Assembly (NCBI GenBank): GCA_963971425.1
Contig: OZ020515.1
Location: 36,408,371-36,472,370 of the forward strand
Source: Bryoerythrophyllum caledonicum
Taxonomy: Eukaryota; Streptophyta; Bryopsida; Pottiales; Pottiaceae
DNA length: 64,000 bases
Direction: 5' to 3'
The notes below the pieces were generated by a model. It was not told the origin of the DNA and searched no databases. It saw only the letters and a list, made by a program, of their open reading frames with translations. The first letter of the stretch is position 1, and each line of letters begins with the position of its first letter. Of this stretch, positions 23,153-34,986 are shown in pieces. The position numbers were made by a program, and so were the translations under genes.

Positions 23153-24929
23153 TGTAAGGTTTTAAAACTTGGGTCGACTTACAAAACACCCAGGCTACAC
23201 CCACCTTTAGGTTTGTTCTAGGGGATGATCTGGCATCTAGACTTAGGTAGTTATCTCTAATTCCACTAATATATGTGTCAATTGTTGTTTGCTTTAAGGT
23301 TTTGAAGGTAAAAGTGTATCTATAACCTACACTCTTAAGGATTTTTACTTATTACTCTTATTCCCGCAAGCATGTGCAATTATGACGTGAGCCTTGCTCA
23401 TTGTCATTATTCTGTGAAGTGCCCATCGACTTCTAACCTATACCCTCATGGGTAAATGGATTCTATTTATTTTCATGCTCATTGCCAATTCCTTAATTAG
23501 TTCAAGTTAATAAATCACAATCTAACCTCTAGCAACGAGCTCCAAGCTTCCTTATGTCTTCACTTTATACTTCTCGTCATCATACCTTTAAACCACAAGT
23601 TAAAGCACAAACAACACACAAGGAATAATGAACACTATTCTTAAAGATTCAAAGTATTAAGTCTAATTCTTGACTCAATTAACTAGATGCTCTATTATCT
23701 CTTTTAATTAGACTTTCTATATTTTGAATATTTCTTTATATCAAACTTTTATTCCTTTGTTAATTCTAACTTACTTACTACACTATTATCCTTCATATAC
23801 TCTTACAATTTCTAAGGATATTCTTGTAATATAAGTTTTGATCAATTCTACTACTTAGCTAGTCTTAAAGATTAACTTTAAACACAATTAGACTCTTGAT
23901 CTACAATTTATAATGTAATTACTTGACTCACAAGTCAATGTAATTTCCACATTATGTGATCAACTCAACCATGTGTTGATCAAACATTAATAATCAAAAT
24001 TATTAATTCACAAATTAATATTGCGTTTGTAATTGAAACTTCAATTCTCATGAATTCCAATTCCAACGATTCTAAATCACAACTTCAAACAAACATTAGT
24101 ACATCATATACATAATGCATTCTATCAAAATTAATTATAAGCAATTTAAAATTAATTTTATTCTCAATTGCAATTAATTTTACTTCATTTTTATGCATCA
24201 ATGATTCAATTGTCTTGCATATTTTTTGTTTCTATATTTATTTTATTTAATTTTTATTATTTTTTTACAATTTGTTCACAAATTGGTACTGTAGCTATTC
24301 AATTTCTACTCTAACCAATTTCACTTCCAAAATTCACAAATTTAATTTATTTATTATATATTCTATTCTAGTGAATTTTGTAATCTCATTACAATTCTTC
24401 TTCACATTTAACTTCCACAATTCATAATTTTGAATTTAATTCCTTTACTCAATGTGTCTTATTACACATGAACAATTTCACACAATAATTACAATTATGT
24501 AGCTAGCAACTCGTAGACTTACACATAATTCAATAATTTAATATATTTCACACAAATTTCTTACAAATCACATGTAAGAATTCTTACTAGCTTCAATCCA
24601 AGCTAGGACTCACATAATTTTCTTCAAATGTGGTGTGATCATCATCACTTTCTATTCACTTATACTATCTAATTTATGAAAAGGTACCCCTTTTCCTAAT
24701 GACTTTTCCTATCACAACTTTGGTTTAATTTCAAAACCTTTTCATATCATTAGGAGTTATGTCCTTTCTTTGTACCTTTCTAATTCTCTCTTCTATTTAC
24801 TTTAGTCATTTCTATTTATTTTTTAATTTACTTCTACTTTTACTTTTTCTTTATTCTTTTGAAGTTGTTTTTATAGCTTTTGAGCTCTAATTTTTTGAAA
24901 TTTAACAACTTTATCATTTTGGCTCTACA
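23153..24929 (-). repeat. 5' LTR of the gypsy element
   Basis: TGTAAGGTTTTAAAACTTGG ... TTTGGCTCTACA on the + strand, 1777 bp, near-identical to 10562-12338. The element's promoter should lie in this LTR, but no TATA box is assigned here because the sequence is AT-rich throughout. Confidence 0.95.
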
Positions 24930-25990
24930 ACTTCCTAGACCATTTGATTAGTGATAGGACGATTGTGTTTTGCCCCGGGGTAAATGAGTGTTCTTTGTGA
25001 CTTTTTTTCATGAAGTTTGAATAAATCTTGGAATAATGGTATTTGCTTCCTTTACCGTTACTAATTTTTTTGGACATTGGGCTAATTTGGTCCATCCATG
25101 TAATAAAATATAGTATTCTTGGAGCATTGTCTATATGCTTTGCACCTACTCTAGAATGTGTAATTAGTTTTTGTGTTCACATGCGGATTTGAATTGGTTA
25201 GTTTCGGAAGTTAGCAAGTTAGTTTTGTAGTTCAGTAGTAAGATTGGGAAGTTACGTGAAAAGTTGGTTAAGAAGCAAATGTGACGTTTGGAATCTGGAA
25301 GTTAGGTTCAATTTTTGGATAAAGACTTAGTGGAAGATGGATTCGAGGCCAGACTGTGATAGTCGTAAGCCGAGGCAAGCTTGGTGCTACCTCTTTATTT
25401 TCTTTTGGATTTTTTTATTTCTTTGTGTAGGATTGTAATAAGATGAAGTATGTATGGAATTGGAGTTAAGAAAGTGTGACTGTGTGATTGGAAGCGAAGT
25501 TATGAGTATTGTATGAGAATTGTGAAGATAGAAAAGTTAGCGAATGGAATTGTGAATGTGAAGCGATTGTAATCTCTGTGAAAGAATTGGTTATTGAAAG
25601 TGATTACGAGATATAATCACGTATTATTGAGTATACTATACTGTGATTACAGTGAAGAAAATAGAAATTGACGTGATTATGAGATCATGAAGGAAAGAGA
25701 ATTGGAGAATAATTAGGTTTCGAGTGATGCAAGAGAGTAATTGAATGATAGTAATTGTTAAGAGAAGTTAGGAAGCAAGCGTGTAATCAATCGTGACAAT
25801 AACATAGTGACCTTCATATCAACAGTCTTTCCCCGCAAACGAATCCACCTATACTGATTTGCTGCTTTGGGTTTATTTCCAATCAAACCAAAATGATAAC
25901 TACACCTATAAATGTCTATATATATTGATACTTAAAAGATCATATATCTTCAAAATCACGGAAATCTCCCAATATAACGAATATGGTGTT
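24930..25990 (+). other. 3' flank of copy A, with about 770-bp insertion relative to copy B
   Basis: 24930-25138 and 25912-25990 match, in order, the reverse complement of 46550-46835 (for example ACCATTTGATTAGTGATAGG and CATATATCTTCAAAATCA). Between them, 25139-25911 has no counterpart in copy B and is bounded by CACCTAC / CACCTAT. It is G- and A-rich on the + strand, with no ORF and no visible terminal repeats. Homology to copy B ends near ATATGGTGTT at about 25990. Confidence 0.8.
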
Positions 25991-26029
25991 TACACGATTT
26001 TCACCTTCTACATGAGTGTGGATGTATTA

Positions 26030-27184
26030 TGAATGGTCGGAAGGAGACCTCGTGCACGAGGCCTCCCACTACATTGTCCCGACTACCTCCTCAGTTGTAC
26101 CGACGTCCTAATCCACTGTCCCGAGCACTCTGTCCCGGCATGTCTAGTAGCCTGTTGGATGAAGACCTCGTGTATGAGGCATCCTTCGTTGAAGTCAATA
26201 GACACCCTAGATTAATGGTGACAAACAACTTTGATCTTCATCTTGACAAACTGCGTTGACCAACATCATGCCTTGATCACCTTTCCCGACCTTGATGATG
26301 CTTTAGAAGCTTGCATGATGGAATATATCTAAATACTATCAAGGTACAGGTTTTAAATTAGTTCAGGAATTATGGGGACTTGGACGTCACGAAATTACAC
26401 TTATAGTTGGGATCCGACATGACCTGATGAAGGTCGGAAGGAGACCCAATGCACGAGGCCTCCCGAGTATTGTGTACACATTACGGACTTTCTCTCCTTT
26501 TGTCCCGACTACCTGTCCCGACTACAGTGATGTCAACATCATGGTTTATTATGTGATTTCTATGGGAGAGACCACTGCGTGAATCCCTGGTGATGCATAA
26601 GTGGTTCGTGCATGAGTCCCGACATGATGAACTTTGCTCCTCTACCGACATGATTACAATTACGGCATTATTGTTGCTTCACTGAGAACGGTTTACTGTT
26701 CCTCGTGAGAGAACCCTGCCTGAACTCCTCGTGATGGTGGTTGGTGTATGAGTCCTCATGGCAGTGTTGATCCCCTGCAGTTGATTGGGTTCGCGACTCC
26801 CAAGTCTACAAATGATTGGGTTCGCGACTTCCGACTCCCAACCTCCATCTGAAGTCCCGAATACCTTTGTGTTCACAAGCCCGACATGACCTGATGAAGG
26901 TCGGAAGGAGACCTCGTGCATAAGGCCTCCTTCTCCAATGTCCCAATCATTAGGAACCAGTGCAGTTGTGCTACAATGTCCCGATTACTGTTGACGTAGT
27001 CGTGGCAATTGTGGAGTGGACATGCCCGATTGAAGTGGAACGACAGCAGTGTCGTGATTACTGGCTCGGGGACGCAGTTTTCCGGGTTTGCGACTTAGGA
27101 CTCCCGACTACTTTCTCCTCTCCCGATTTCCTTCCTCTCCTCCTGTCCTTAAAATCTTCCTCTCCTCCTGTTGCAGTTCGTAGA
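26030..27184. repeat. Palindrome-bearing repeat region, left part
   Basis: Contains several diverged copies of a unit starting near CCCGACATGACCTGATGAAG and carrying a 24-bp palindrome (GGAGACCTCGTG + CACGAGGCCTCC). Palindromes lie at 26043-26066, 26161-26184, 26440-26463 and 26907-26930. A ~230-bp unit at 26890-27110 is repeated at 31065-31290 on the other side of the CCGGAA element, sharing GATTACTGGCTCGGGGACGC. No gene seen. Confidence 0.75.
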
Positions 27185-28477
27185 GATAGTATCCCTCCGG
27201 AATACACTTAATCGTCACTAAGTGCTTCCTTGAGTAACCGCTCCGGTTTCGTTCCCACAGAGACCTAATGTTCTTCTTTCCAATACTCCGGACTACTTCA
27301 CTTATCTCAACAATTCGGTTCCGAGTTAGCTATAAGGTTTCCTTACTTACGGTAGATCCGGATCCTTCCGGTATCCAGAGTTCGTACAAAGATTTCCGGA
27401 AGTAGTTTCCGGCAATCAGGCGGGTAGTTTGATTTATCGTTGTTTCTCCTCAGAGGGTCTCCTGGAGTTTTTAAGCGAGTGTCCGAAGTCCACTGACCCT
27501 GTTTTGTGTAAGTGGTTGGGTTTCCCACTGTCCTGTGACTTAAAGTGGCTAGGCACCCACTGTCCGGAACTTGTAGTGACCGAACATCACTCTCCCTACT
27601 CTTCTAACTGGTAATTTGATTGTTGCGGCCGGACGTCGGCTCTCATGACATCCGGAAGGCCTTCCGGATGCGGTCATACAGAGACTAATCCGGACTACAA
27701 CGACATTCCGGTGGCTATGGTTGCAATTCTCCGGAACAGAGGCACACCGTTCACTATGGTTGTTTTGTCTAGGTATTGGTGTCACGCTTTTTTCCTATCT
27801 TGGGGGAGAACTCCGGTATTGACCGTAATCCAATTCAAGCAGTTTCTACTGCAAACTAGAGATTACCAGGAACACCTCTGCAGTTCATCTCTTCCCCTCC
27901 TGGCTACTTTCGGACCCTAAAGACTACTAGGAACACCTCTGCAATAGTTCTCTCCAGCTCTCCCAGGCGATCTCCTAACGCCGACCTCGATAGCTTCCCC
28001 CTCCGGCAGAAACAAATGAATTACCCTATTCCGGGAGAATTACTCACACAACCATACTCTCAAGAATAGATCCGTCCCTCACAGGTTTCATACGCTATCT
28101 TCAGACACAAGGTAGCAATTCTAGTGCAATTGATAACGTATATTACCGAGTGAGAAGAACAAGATGAAAGGGTTTTGCCCAAAACCCTACTACTAAGTAC
28201 TTACCAAGTCCTACCTAAACTTAGATATCTTCCTAAGTAACAATGGGAAGTCCGCTAGATCTTATCTAAAAGATCCGAGAAATCCGGAAAAATTCCAGAT
28301 CGGATCTCAGATCCAGAAATCACGGAACAGTTCCGTCTCCGGAATCCCTTTTCTAACTACAAAACTGGCTATTGACTCCGGCAGCAGCCGGGTACACTTG
28401 GGGCCCCATCGTTAGTCGCTGCTGATCCGGATTCTAACCCTGAGACAAAAGAAATGAAGTACAAAAGTTAACTAATC

Positions 28478-30097
28478 CTAGGTTGGAGCTCCTGGGCCCC
28501 GGTTTCTTCCACTCCGGCGGGAGGGAGAGATCTCTACCGGAACGCGTGCCTTGCCTTTTGCTTTCTTCAACGTTGCTGGCGAAAGGGTGGTCTTCTGGGT
28601 CGAGGGTCCGGATACTGGGGGAACAACTGTCACCGGAGTACTGGCGTCCGGTGGTGGAGGTGGCGGTTGTGGTGATCCTTCCGGAACCAGAGGTGCCGGG
28701 GTCCTTTCCACGGAAGCTGGCCCGGTCTCCCGGACCAAGTCCCTGTAGCTTCCGGAAGGGCTCCGGGGTCCGTCTGCCAACCTCCGGGATACGGACCTTG
28801 GTGCAGCCGGAAGGGCGCCTTCCGTCGGAGGACCTGGCAGCCTCATATTTGGTGGCGACATGAGATCTGGAATCGTCTTTAGAATCTCACTCGTACTGGG
28901 GTTGGGAAGCACGATACCTTCCGTTGGGGTTCGTGGCGGAGTATCCAGGGACTCCGGATTCGTAGAGGTTCCCGGAGTTGGCGTGGTCTTGGTTGGTGGT
29001 TCCGGAGGAGCTGCAGTCCGTGTGGTGGTCGTGGTACCTTCCGGACCAGGTGCTGGTGGTACTTCCGGATATTCCACGACGATGTTGTCGACCAGCAGCT
29101 TTATTTGTTCCCAGGTTTGCCCCATCTTATCCGCCTGATGGAGGAGGAATCGGATGATGTTGGCCCGGGTGACCTTCTCCTTCTTCTCCACCAGTTCGGT
29201 GAAGAGCCGGCTCCGGTTGACCACGTCCACCGGAATATCCAGGAAGGCCCGGACCTCCAGTAAGGCGGCTGCGGAAGCGTTGGCCCTTTCCTCGGCCAAT
29301 TTCCGAGCCACCACGGCTTGAGCTGCCTCCGCCAGATACTGCTTCGTCTTCCGCTCGTTCTGAGTACTGACCTTGTACAGAGAAGCGATCTGGGTATGCA
29401 ATGCTTTGTTACCCATCTCCCGGCTCCGGAGTTCCTCCACCCGGTTGATTGCATCCTCCAGTCGTTCGACGCCCAAGCTCCGGAAGATCTGCTCCACACT
29501 GGTGGTGATGATGTTGTTGGTCTCTTTGAGGATTCCAACTCTCCAGCCAATGTCGCGGGTCAGCTCATCCATTAGCTTGAGTTGACCCTTGGAGTCGTCT
29601 CGGTCCACCTTCCTCTTCTTCCGGCTGGTCCCTTCTGAGGGTCCGGACTCGTCATCTCCGAACGACGCGGAGGAGCTGTGGATGCCCGGGCTCTCCGTCT
29701 CGGGTTCCTTCCCCCGAGTCCTCTTCGGGGCCTTCCGGCCTTCCGGAGTGCTGGTGGTGGCTGCCTCCGGAGCTGGCTCCTCCTCCCCGGACTCTCCTTC
29801 GTCAGACTCGTCGCCTCCGTACTTCTGGAAGTTGAAGACTACGTCATACGTCCGGATTTCCGCTGGGGTGAGCTGTTGGTGGTGCGCATAGAGGTGCACC
29901 ACGTAGGATGCCTGGGGTGTTGCCGTCTTCTTCACCCTCTGGAGATTGGCCACCAGACGGTTGATCATGTCCGTCATGAGTGTTCCCCAATCCACTACTA
30001 TCTTCTCCCGGAGTGCCCCAAAGAAGGTGCAGGCCCACTTCGCTACCAACCGCTTCGGCTTTTCCGGATGGAAGATAGGGTTTAAAAACCCTAGCAC
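28478..30097 (-). CDS. Element-encoded gag-like/plant-transposon-like protein, main part
   Basis: A 539-codon frame similar to 41147-42445. The shared start FLNPIFHPEK is followed by WACTFFGALREK, a helical region, and YGG plus an acidic stretch (about residues 93-115). A basic KRTRGKEPE region, a long helical and possibly coiled middle (about 170-330), a P/T/S-rich tail and a basic C-terminus (KKAKGKARV) follow. In the same sense, a TAG separates it from the upstream part at 30125-30537, and both parts are contiguous in copy 2 apart from other lesions, so this is the C-terminal part of one longer protein. The layout (helical N-terminal domain, acidic linker, coiled region, basic tail) suits a structural or DNA-binding element protein. 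The specific function is unknown. Confidence 0.6.
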   Translation of the reverse strand: MLGFLNPIFHPEKPKRLVAKWACTFFGALREKIVVDWGTLMTDMINRLVANLQRVKKTATPQASYVVHLYAHHQQLTPAEIRTYDVVFNFQKYGGDESDEGESGEEEPAPEAATTSTPEGRKAPKRTRGKEPETESPGIHSSSASFGDDESGPSEGTSRKKRKVDRDDSKGQLKLMDELTRDIGWRVGILKETNNIITTSVEQIFRSLGVERLEDAINRVEELRSREMGNKALHTQIASLYKVSTQNERKTKQYLAEAAQAVVARKLAEERANASAAALLEVRAFLDIPVDVVNRSRLFTELVEKKEKVTRANIIRFLLHQADKMGQTWEQIKLLVDNIVVEYPEVPPAPGPEGTTTTTRTAAPPEPPTKTTPTPGTSTNPESLDTPPRTPTEGIVLPNPSTSEILKTIPDLMSPPNMRLPGPPTEGALPAAPRSVSRRLADGPRSPSGSYRDLVRETGPASVERTPAPLVPEGSPQPPPPPPDASTPVTVVPPVSGPSTQKTTLSPATLKKAKGKARVPVEISPSRRSGRNRGPGAPT

Positions 30098-30124
30098 GAG
30101 CTGGGCGTCGAGGTGCTTAAGGTC

Positions 30125-30537
30125 CTATAGGTTGTAGCCGTCCTTCGGGTCCGCCGGGTTACCAAACTCGTCCGCCAGGAACTCGTCCCGCCGTTCTACT
30201 ACCTTGGTGCGGCCGGCCCAGAAGTCATATGCCTCGGACCACTCCGGGACTCCCAACTTTCCGGATGGGCCCTCATCAGCCCCTTGTACTTCTCGTCCGG
30301 GGTGCCTATGAGTTCCCGGACGTAGACTTCCTCTCGCATGCCCCATGGAACTTTGAGTAAACCCTCGCAGCCCATCGTCTTCAGCCTCGACTTGAGCAGG
30401 TTGAACTCTTCCAAGTCTTCTGGAATATCCGGGAGGACACGTGCCAAGGGTGGGAACGCAACAGCCGGTTCTTCGTCTCTTCGGCCGCGCCCATCCCTAT
30501 TCGTCCTCTTCTTCTTTGCCATAGGCACAGACTTCAT
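30125..30537 (-). pseudogene. N-terminal part of the same element protein, frameshifted
   Basis: Begins with a basic leader (MAKKKRTNRDGRGRRDEE) and continues through MGCEGLLKVPWG and ELIGTPDEKYKGLMRAHPESW, matching copy 2 (MGCRGLLDVAWG, ELLGTPDNQYDGTIRAHPETW at 42503-42850). After HPESW the frame shifts: the continuation GVPEWSEAYDFW is in the frame of 30346-30125, which then meets TAG and resumes as DLKHLDAQLV into the 28478-30097 frame. Copy 2 has the same protein with different lesions, so the ancestral gene was a single ORF of roughly 690 codons. Confidence 0.65.
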
Positions 30538-31061
30538 GGGCCCTGCCTATTACCTCACAATCCCTTGAGGTTGTCCCTGCACGCACCAACCTCACAAAGA
30601 CCCTCCCTAACGGACGCACGTCCGTTCTAACCGTCTGAATTCCAAACCCTGACGGCAAGCGGTTAGCAAAACCGTAAGTGTGAGAGCGGGAATGAGAGCA
30701 AAAGAAAGAGAGAGAGATAGCCTAGACACGAGAAGACGGAGTGAGAAGAAAGAGTGTCCCGCCAAACCCCAGCCTTAAGTAGTCCGGCCGTTGTACGGTA
30801 TCATGATGATAGTTGATGGCGACAATTCCGGCTGACGGTTTCGGATAACTGACTGCCCCGGAATTCCGGAAACTGCTCCGGTTCAGATTTTACCAGCTTT
30901 TGGCTTGATTAGGGTTTGCAGTCCTACCCATCCGCCCTTATTTCTACCTGGAGACTATAGGTTGTATTCTAGCGCGGACTAACATAACTATTAACTATTT
31001 TTTTTTGTTTTATCCGGATTTTAAAGTTATCTTCCGGCACCATGTGGGAACGGAGTCCCAC

Positions 31062-32100
31062 ACCTCCTATCCCGACAGGACTTGGAGAAGGTCGGAAGGA
31101 GACCTCGTGCACGAGGCCTCCTTCGGCAGTGTCCCGATCACTGTGAACGTGCACGAGGTCTACAGTGTCCCGATTACTCTGTACGTTGTCGTGGCAATTC
31201 TGGAGTTGATTGGCGCGAATGTAGTGGACCTTTGCTATAGTTTCCCAATTACTGGCTCGGGGACGCACTTTTTTGGGTTCACAAGGTTGTTGTGGGGTCG
31301 CTGGATTTGACTCGAGGCGAGCACCGAAATGGTTTAGGGATCCAATGTAGAAATTATTCTTCAGTTAGGAATATTGAGCCGGGCAGATCGAGGCAATTTA
31401 TATGCTTGCTTTATATCCCGAACGCTCTTATATTTATTAAGAGGAGGTCAATATTGATGATGGACTGAAGCCTTGTAGGCGAGGGCTTATTTATTGTATT
31501 AAGTGTTTTTGGTTCAGCAGCATGGTCAACTACTAAATTATGGCTCCACAAGCGCGGTGCATTTGCTCATTGTGGTCTTTGGCACCAGGAAGCAACCCTA
31601 AGTCCAAAAATTCAGTGCCAAAGAGTTCAAGAGTTGCGAAACACTAAAGCCTCGTATATGAGGCCTTATTCTCTCTGATATGTTTGCTAATTATTGTGGG
31701 CACGGCAGGCTGATCTTGGCGAATATAATAAATAAGCCCTCGGGACAACATGTTGGAAAGTTCACCATTGGTGAATACTACACCAAGTAATGAGGTGAAT
31801 ACGAAGCTCTGAAAATCAATAATAATTGGTATTTTCATGCTCAAATCTGTCACAGCTAAATATTCATGGTTAAATTTTGAGTCTTCACTTTTTTAGTTGT
31901 ATTAGGTAGCTGCAGCAGTCCAATTACAAGTGACCTTGCATACGAGGCTTCTCAAATATTATCATTGTGGCTTGATTAGAGTGGCACTGCTAAGTAAACT
32001 CACTACCATCATGTAATTTAGCAATGTTGTATACATGGTTGATCTAGCATTGAAGAGGCCTCATACACGAGGCCTCTCTTAAAGATGACAATCACTATAA
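31062..32100. repeat. Palindrome-bearing repeat region, right part
   Basis: Continues the repeat of 26030-27184. Palindromes of the GAGGCCTC type lie at 31098-31121 (best), 31646-31668, 31931-31954 (weak) and 32055-32076. The last lies about 175 bp upstream of the first recognisable exon of the ParB-like gene at 32250. No coding sequence supported. Confidence 0.65.
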
Positions 32101-32249
32101 TATATAAAGTTCATGTAGATGGTGATACTATATAAAGTTCAATTATTTTGACTTTGGATATTAGTTCATGTGGATGGTGGAATTTGGAATGGATAAGTTA
32201 ACTTTGAGGAATATATTTTCTAAATACTATATCGTTTGTTTGATATTAG

Positions 32250-34160
32250 GGAGATCAAGATGACACTCACGATGTTGCACATAAAAAGGACCCTTCCACG
32301 AGTTTGGCCGATTCAAGAGATTGACGTGTGTGCGTTGCAGAAGAGATTTAAAGGTGGCTATATTGATGGAGATGGTGCATTCTACATATCCATCTATGAT
32401 GACCAAGAAATGACACGTGATATTTCCCCTCATATAAAGCCAACTTGGGATTCACATTGGATTGCAGCAAATGATAAGTTTGTGGAGATGTTGAGCTCTA
32501 CTCCAGAGTTAGCTACATTTAATGGCGAAATGTTTTTTGTTTGGGACGAAAATCATAGGTACAATGCGTGGTGGCGTTTCATTTCAGAACAACATGGCAA
32601 TGACCCAAATTGGCACTATGATGTCTAGTGTACCGTATTGAATCCGACAGGGCGGATATTTGTGTTACTGAACTGCATGAACGATGTCAACTGGTACATT
32701 CTCTAGCACTTATCCTTTCTCTTATGAAATCATTCACTTCTTTTTTGCTACTTAGAGCTAACTAGAACTTATTTTCTGTGTGTGCCCATTCAGGTCAATA
32801 CAGAACGATTTTGTGAAGACCAACCTTCCTGCAAAACTCCAACGTATACGATTTTATGGTGGGCTGAAGTTAGAAGATTTCAAGGATCTCTTGACAACTG
32901 AGGAATTCAAGACGTGCATGAAAGTCCGGCAGTCTCGTGTAGCATGGTTTCCATTAACAGTTGATGTTTATATATCATTCTTATATCGGGTAGGGATTTG
33001 CACACGCTAAATATTTGTAATGTTTGACTTTGTAACCACGTTTGAGTTTGTTTCATATATCAATATTTTGAAACATGATTGCAGCAAGATATTTCTCGAG
33101 CTTCTGATGAAGCAGCCACTGAATACGAGAAGAGGACATCAGTGGAGGAGAGAAGTGCTAAAGGAGTGTCGAAGGTCATCAGCGATGCTGCAACCAACAC
33201 CGTGAAGGCAATTAAGGGCAAGGACTTTCAAAAGTACCTTGCAGTTGCCTATCCCAAGAACGGCGAGGACTTCTTTGATGAGGTAAACAATAATGAACAT
33301 AAACTGTTTGAAATATAAATCATGATTAGAGTTGATTAGAATTTTTTTGTTAATACATAGTGATTTTATTTTAACTTCATTACTTTTGGCAGATCAATTT
33401 TCATTTCAGTCACTTTAAAAATACTGAAATGACCATTGAAAAGTTACAAAAGATGGCAACGACAACGGTGGAGCCTCATTTCAAAGCAAGGTGGCTGCAT
33501 TTTTGGAACTCTCCAGCAATGGTGAGATCGGCATTCCGCTTTTTAGCTACGCAAATCAAAGATGGCGCTCTTGATTCCTTTCTCAATCGTGCAACATTTT
33601 GGGCACATGTATAGAAATTTATTATCAGTTTCTAATGATTTATGTGACAATTTTTGCATCTTGATCATTACGTATCAGTCCTGACTTTTCAAATTCATGG
33701 TATCAGCTGGAGGACAAATTTATTGCCCATTTTGATGAAATTTGTGCAACGGGCACTATATTAGTGAATTGGAACGCTTCCCCAAGTATTGAGAAGCCCT
33801 TCGAATATGTGGAAAAATGGCGCATGTTTTTATGGGAGAAAGCGTATATGGTCAATGTGCATCCAGGGTCAAAACCACCATTTCAGAAGAATACAAAGTT
33901 TGATGTGTTGCCTAGAGTTGACCTCGCCATCAAACGACTTCTATATAGGTATTTCTCTTGTGACTGTCCTAGTTCATTGTTGATTTAATATCTTCTAATT
34001 CTAAGTCGCTTATTAAAGACAGATTTTTTCTCTATAGGTACATTGTAAGAGAGCTGATACCTGAAAACGCTCTCCAGCAACCTGTGTGCCCTTCATTTCT
34101 GTCAACGTGGATTCAGCCTTCATCAGACTTGTGCATCTTTACCGAGCTTCAGAAGAAGAG
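32250..34160 (+). pseudogene. Six-exon ParB-like gene fragment
   Basis: Exons with GT-AG borders and matching phases: 32250-32693, 32794-32989, 33085-33282, 33393-33608, 33707-33948 and 34038-34160. Exon 1 contains FVWDENHRYNAWW, which fits the DG(N/Q)HR motif of ParB-like domains, followed by NPTGRIFVLL and NDVNW, the latter in the position of the NRxxH motif. Compare NGQHSVAASK ... NRVNH in the gene at 53560-46836. Exon 1 has an in-frame TAG (32626-32628) after WHYDV; the frame then continues correctly to the donor. Exons 3-6 encode an alpha-helical region of unknown function (for example EKLQKMATTTVEPHFKARW). No first exon with a convincing start and no terminal exon are visible, so the gene is partial. 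Function of the family here is unknown; ParB-like proteins bind DNA and some hydrolyse CTP. Confidence 0.6.
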
Positions 34161-34489
34161 GTATTCCACTCAAGTATTATACGGTGGTGGATGGTAGATG
34201 CAAGTAGTGCTGCAAGGAAAAATGAGGACTGAGTAGAGCTCCGAGATTTGTGGTGAGGGGAGCAGGGGGACTCAGTCTCAGAAACCAAGCATTCGTGCAG
34301 CAATAGGTGGCTGGAGTTGCTGCGGAGCCCTCGTTTGTGGTGGAACTCAGATTGGACTAGATTTTTGCAAAGTTGTGAGAGAATTGGAGAAGTTGGAAAG
34401 GGCTCTTATTAAGATCTGGGCAGATACGTTACAAAGAGTAATAGTTGTGCTAGATCTGAGGTGGTAAGAGCTGAAAGCAGGGATACCAA
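34161..34489 (-). mobile_element. Copia-like internal remnant with primer site
   Basis: Reads on the - strand, from the LTR edge, TTGGTATCCCTGCTTTCAGC at 34489-34470. This resembles the usual TTGGTATCAGAGC initiator-tRNA primer site with three or four changes. The rest is short, without ORFs, and abuts the end of the ParB-like gene fragment. Confidence 0.5.
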
Positions 34490-34986
34490 TGTTGGAACTT
34501 AGATCTAAGCTACTAACTACTCCTCTAAGTGGCGAATTCCTCCCCCAAATCTGATCTCCACAAACTAAGTTCTGCACTCATCCAGTAGTTGCTCTACCTC
34601 TCAAACCCACATACGCAACACTCAACATTGAAGATCCACGACTTGCACTCAAGATCGAGTTGCCCTTTGACAGATGCGACACCTTTGCTCCAACAACAAC
34701 AGCGATAAGCATCTCTTTCCCTTCCATTACTTGCACTAGATTGAGTTATACTCCTTGCATTATGATCTTTTGTCCTTATTTGCAACCATTAGCTAGAAAT
34801 CCTTTGCTTAGTGGATCGCTTAGGCAACACAACACACACAATAGATGCACAGCATATAGGCTTAGGTTAAAAATCTTGGCAATATTACAGTGCGCGCGGA
34901 AGCGCTGGAGAAATGCAGGTAGAATCAACTATATCGACAACCCCGAAAGGCGCGACTACAAGATTAATGTAGGCGGAGGTATTACA
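34490..34986 (-). repeat. Copia-like LTR (5' LTR or solo LTR)
   Basis: 497 bp starting TGTTGGAACTTAGATCTAAG and ending GGCGGAGGTATTACA, so TG...CA. The primer-site-like sequence directly at its left edge sets a - strand orientation. No second LTR in the window. Confidence 0.5.

Larger units (their letters stand above)
10562..24929 (-). mobile_element. Ty3/gypsy LTR retrotransposon, internally deleted, young insertion
   Basis: A 14,368-bp element bounded by two direct LTRs of identical length (1777 bp, TG...CA) that differ at only about five sites by eye. Target duplication is ACTCC on the left (10557-10561) and ACTTC on the right (24930-24934). The homologous uninterrupted site lies in copy B near 46838, reading GGAACTCCGTAGACC on the - strand. 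Orientation is -: 5' LTR at right, primer site, end of RNase H plus complete integrase, about 3 kb of non-coding DNA, a 1042-residue ORF, polypurine tract, 3' LTR at left. Gag, protease, reverse transcriptase and most of RNase H are absent, so the element could move only with help in trans. Layout and primer region resemble the plant Athila/Tat group. Confidence 0.95.
27185..31061 (-). mobile_element. CCGGAA-rich mobile element, copy 1
   Basis: About 3.9 kb, same family as 39531-43454. Both begin near TCCGGAAT(A/G)CACT followed by AATCGTCACTAAGTGCTTCC, and both end in a hairpin (GTGGGAACGGAGTCCCAC here at 31044-31061). GTTCCCACA also occurs near the left end (about 27252), giving a weak inverted-terminal relation. 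The motif TTCCGGA is strongly over-represented throughout, as in subterminal repeats of some DNA transposons. It carries one - strand gene, now broken, and no reverse transcriptase, integrase or recognised transposase. No LTR pair found. Class is therefore unsettled: a non-autonomous LTR element that lost one LTR, or a TIR element. Confidence 0.75.
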
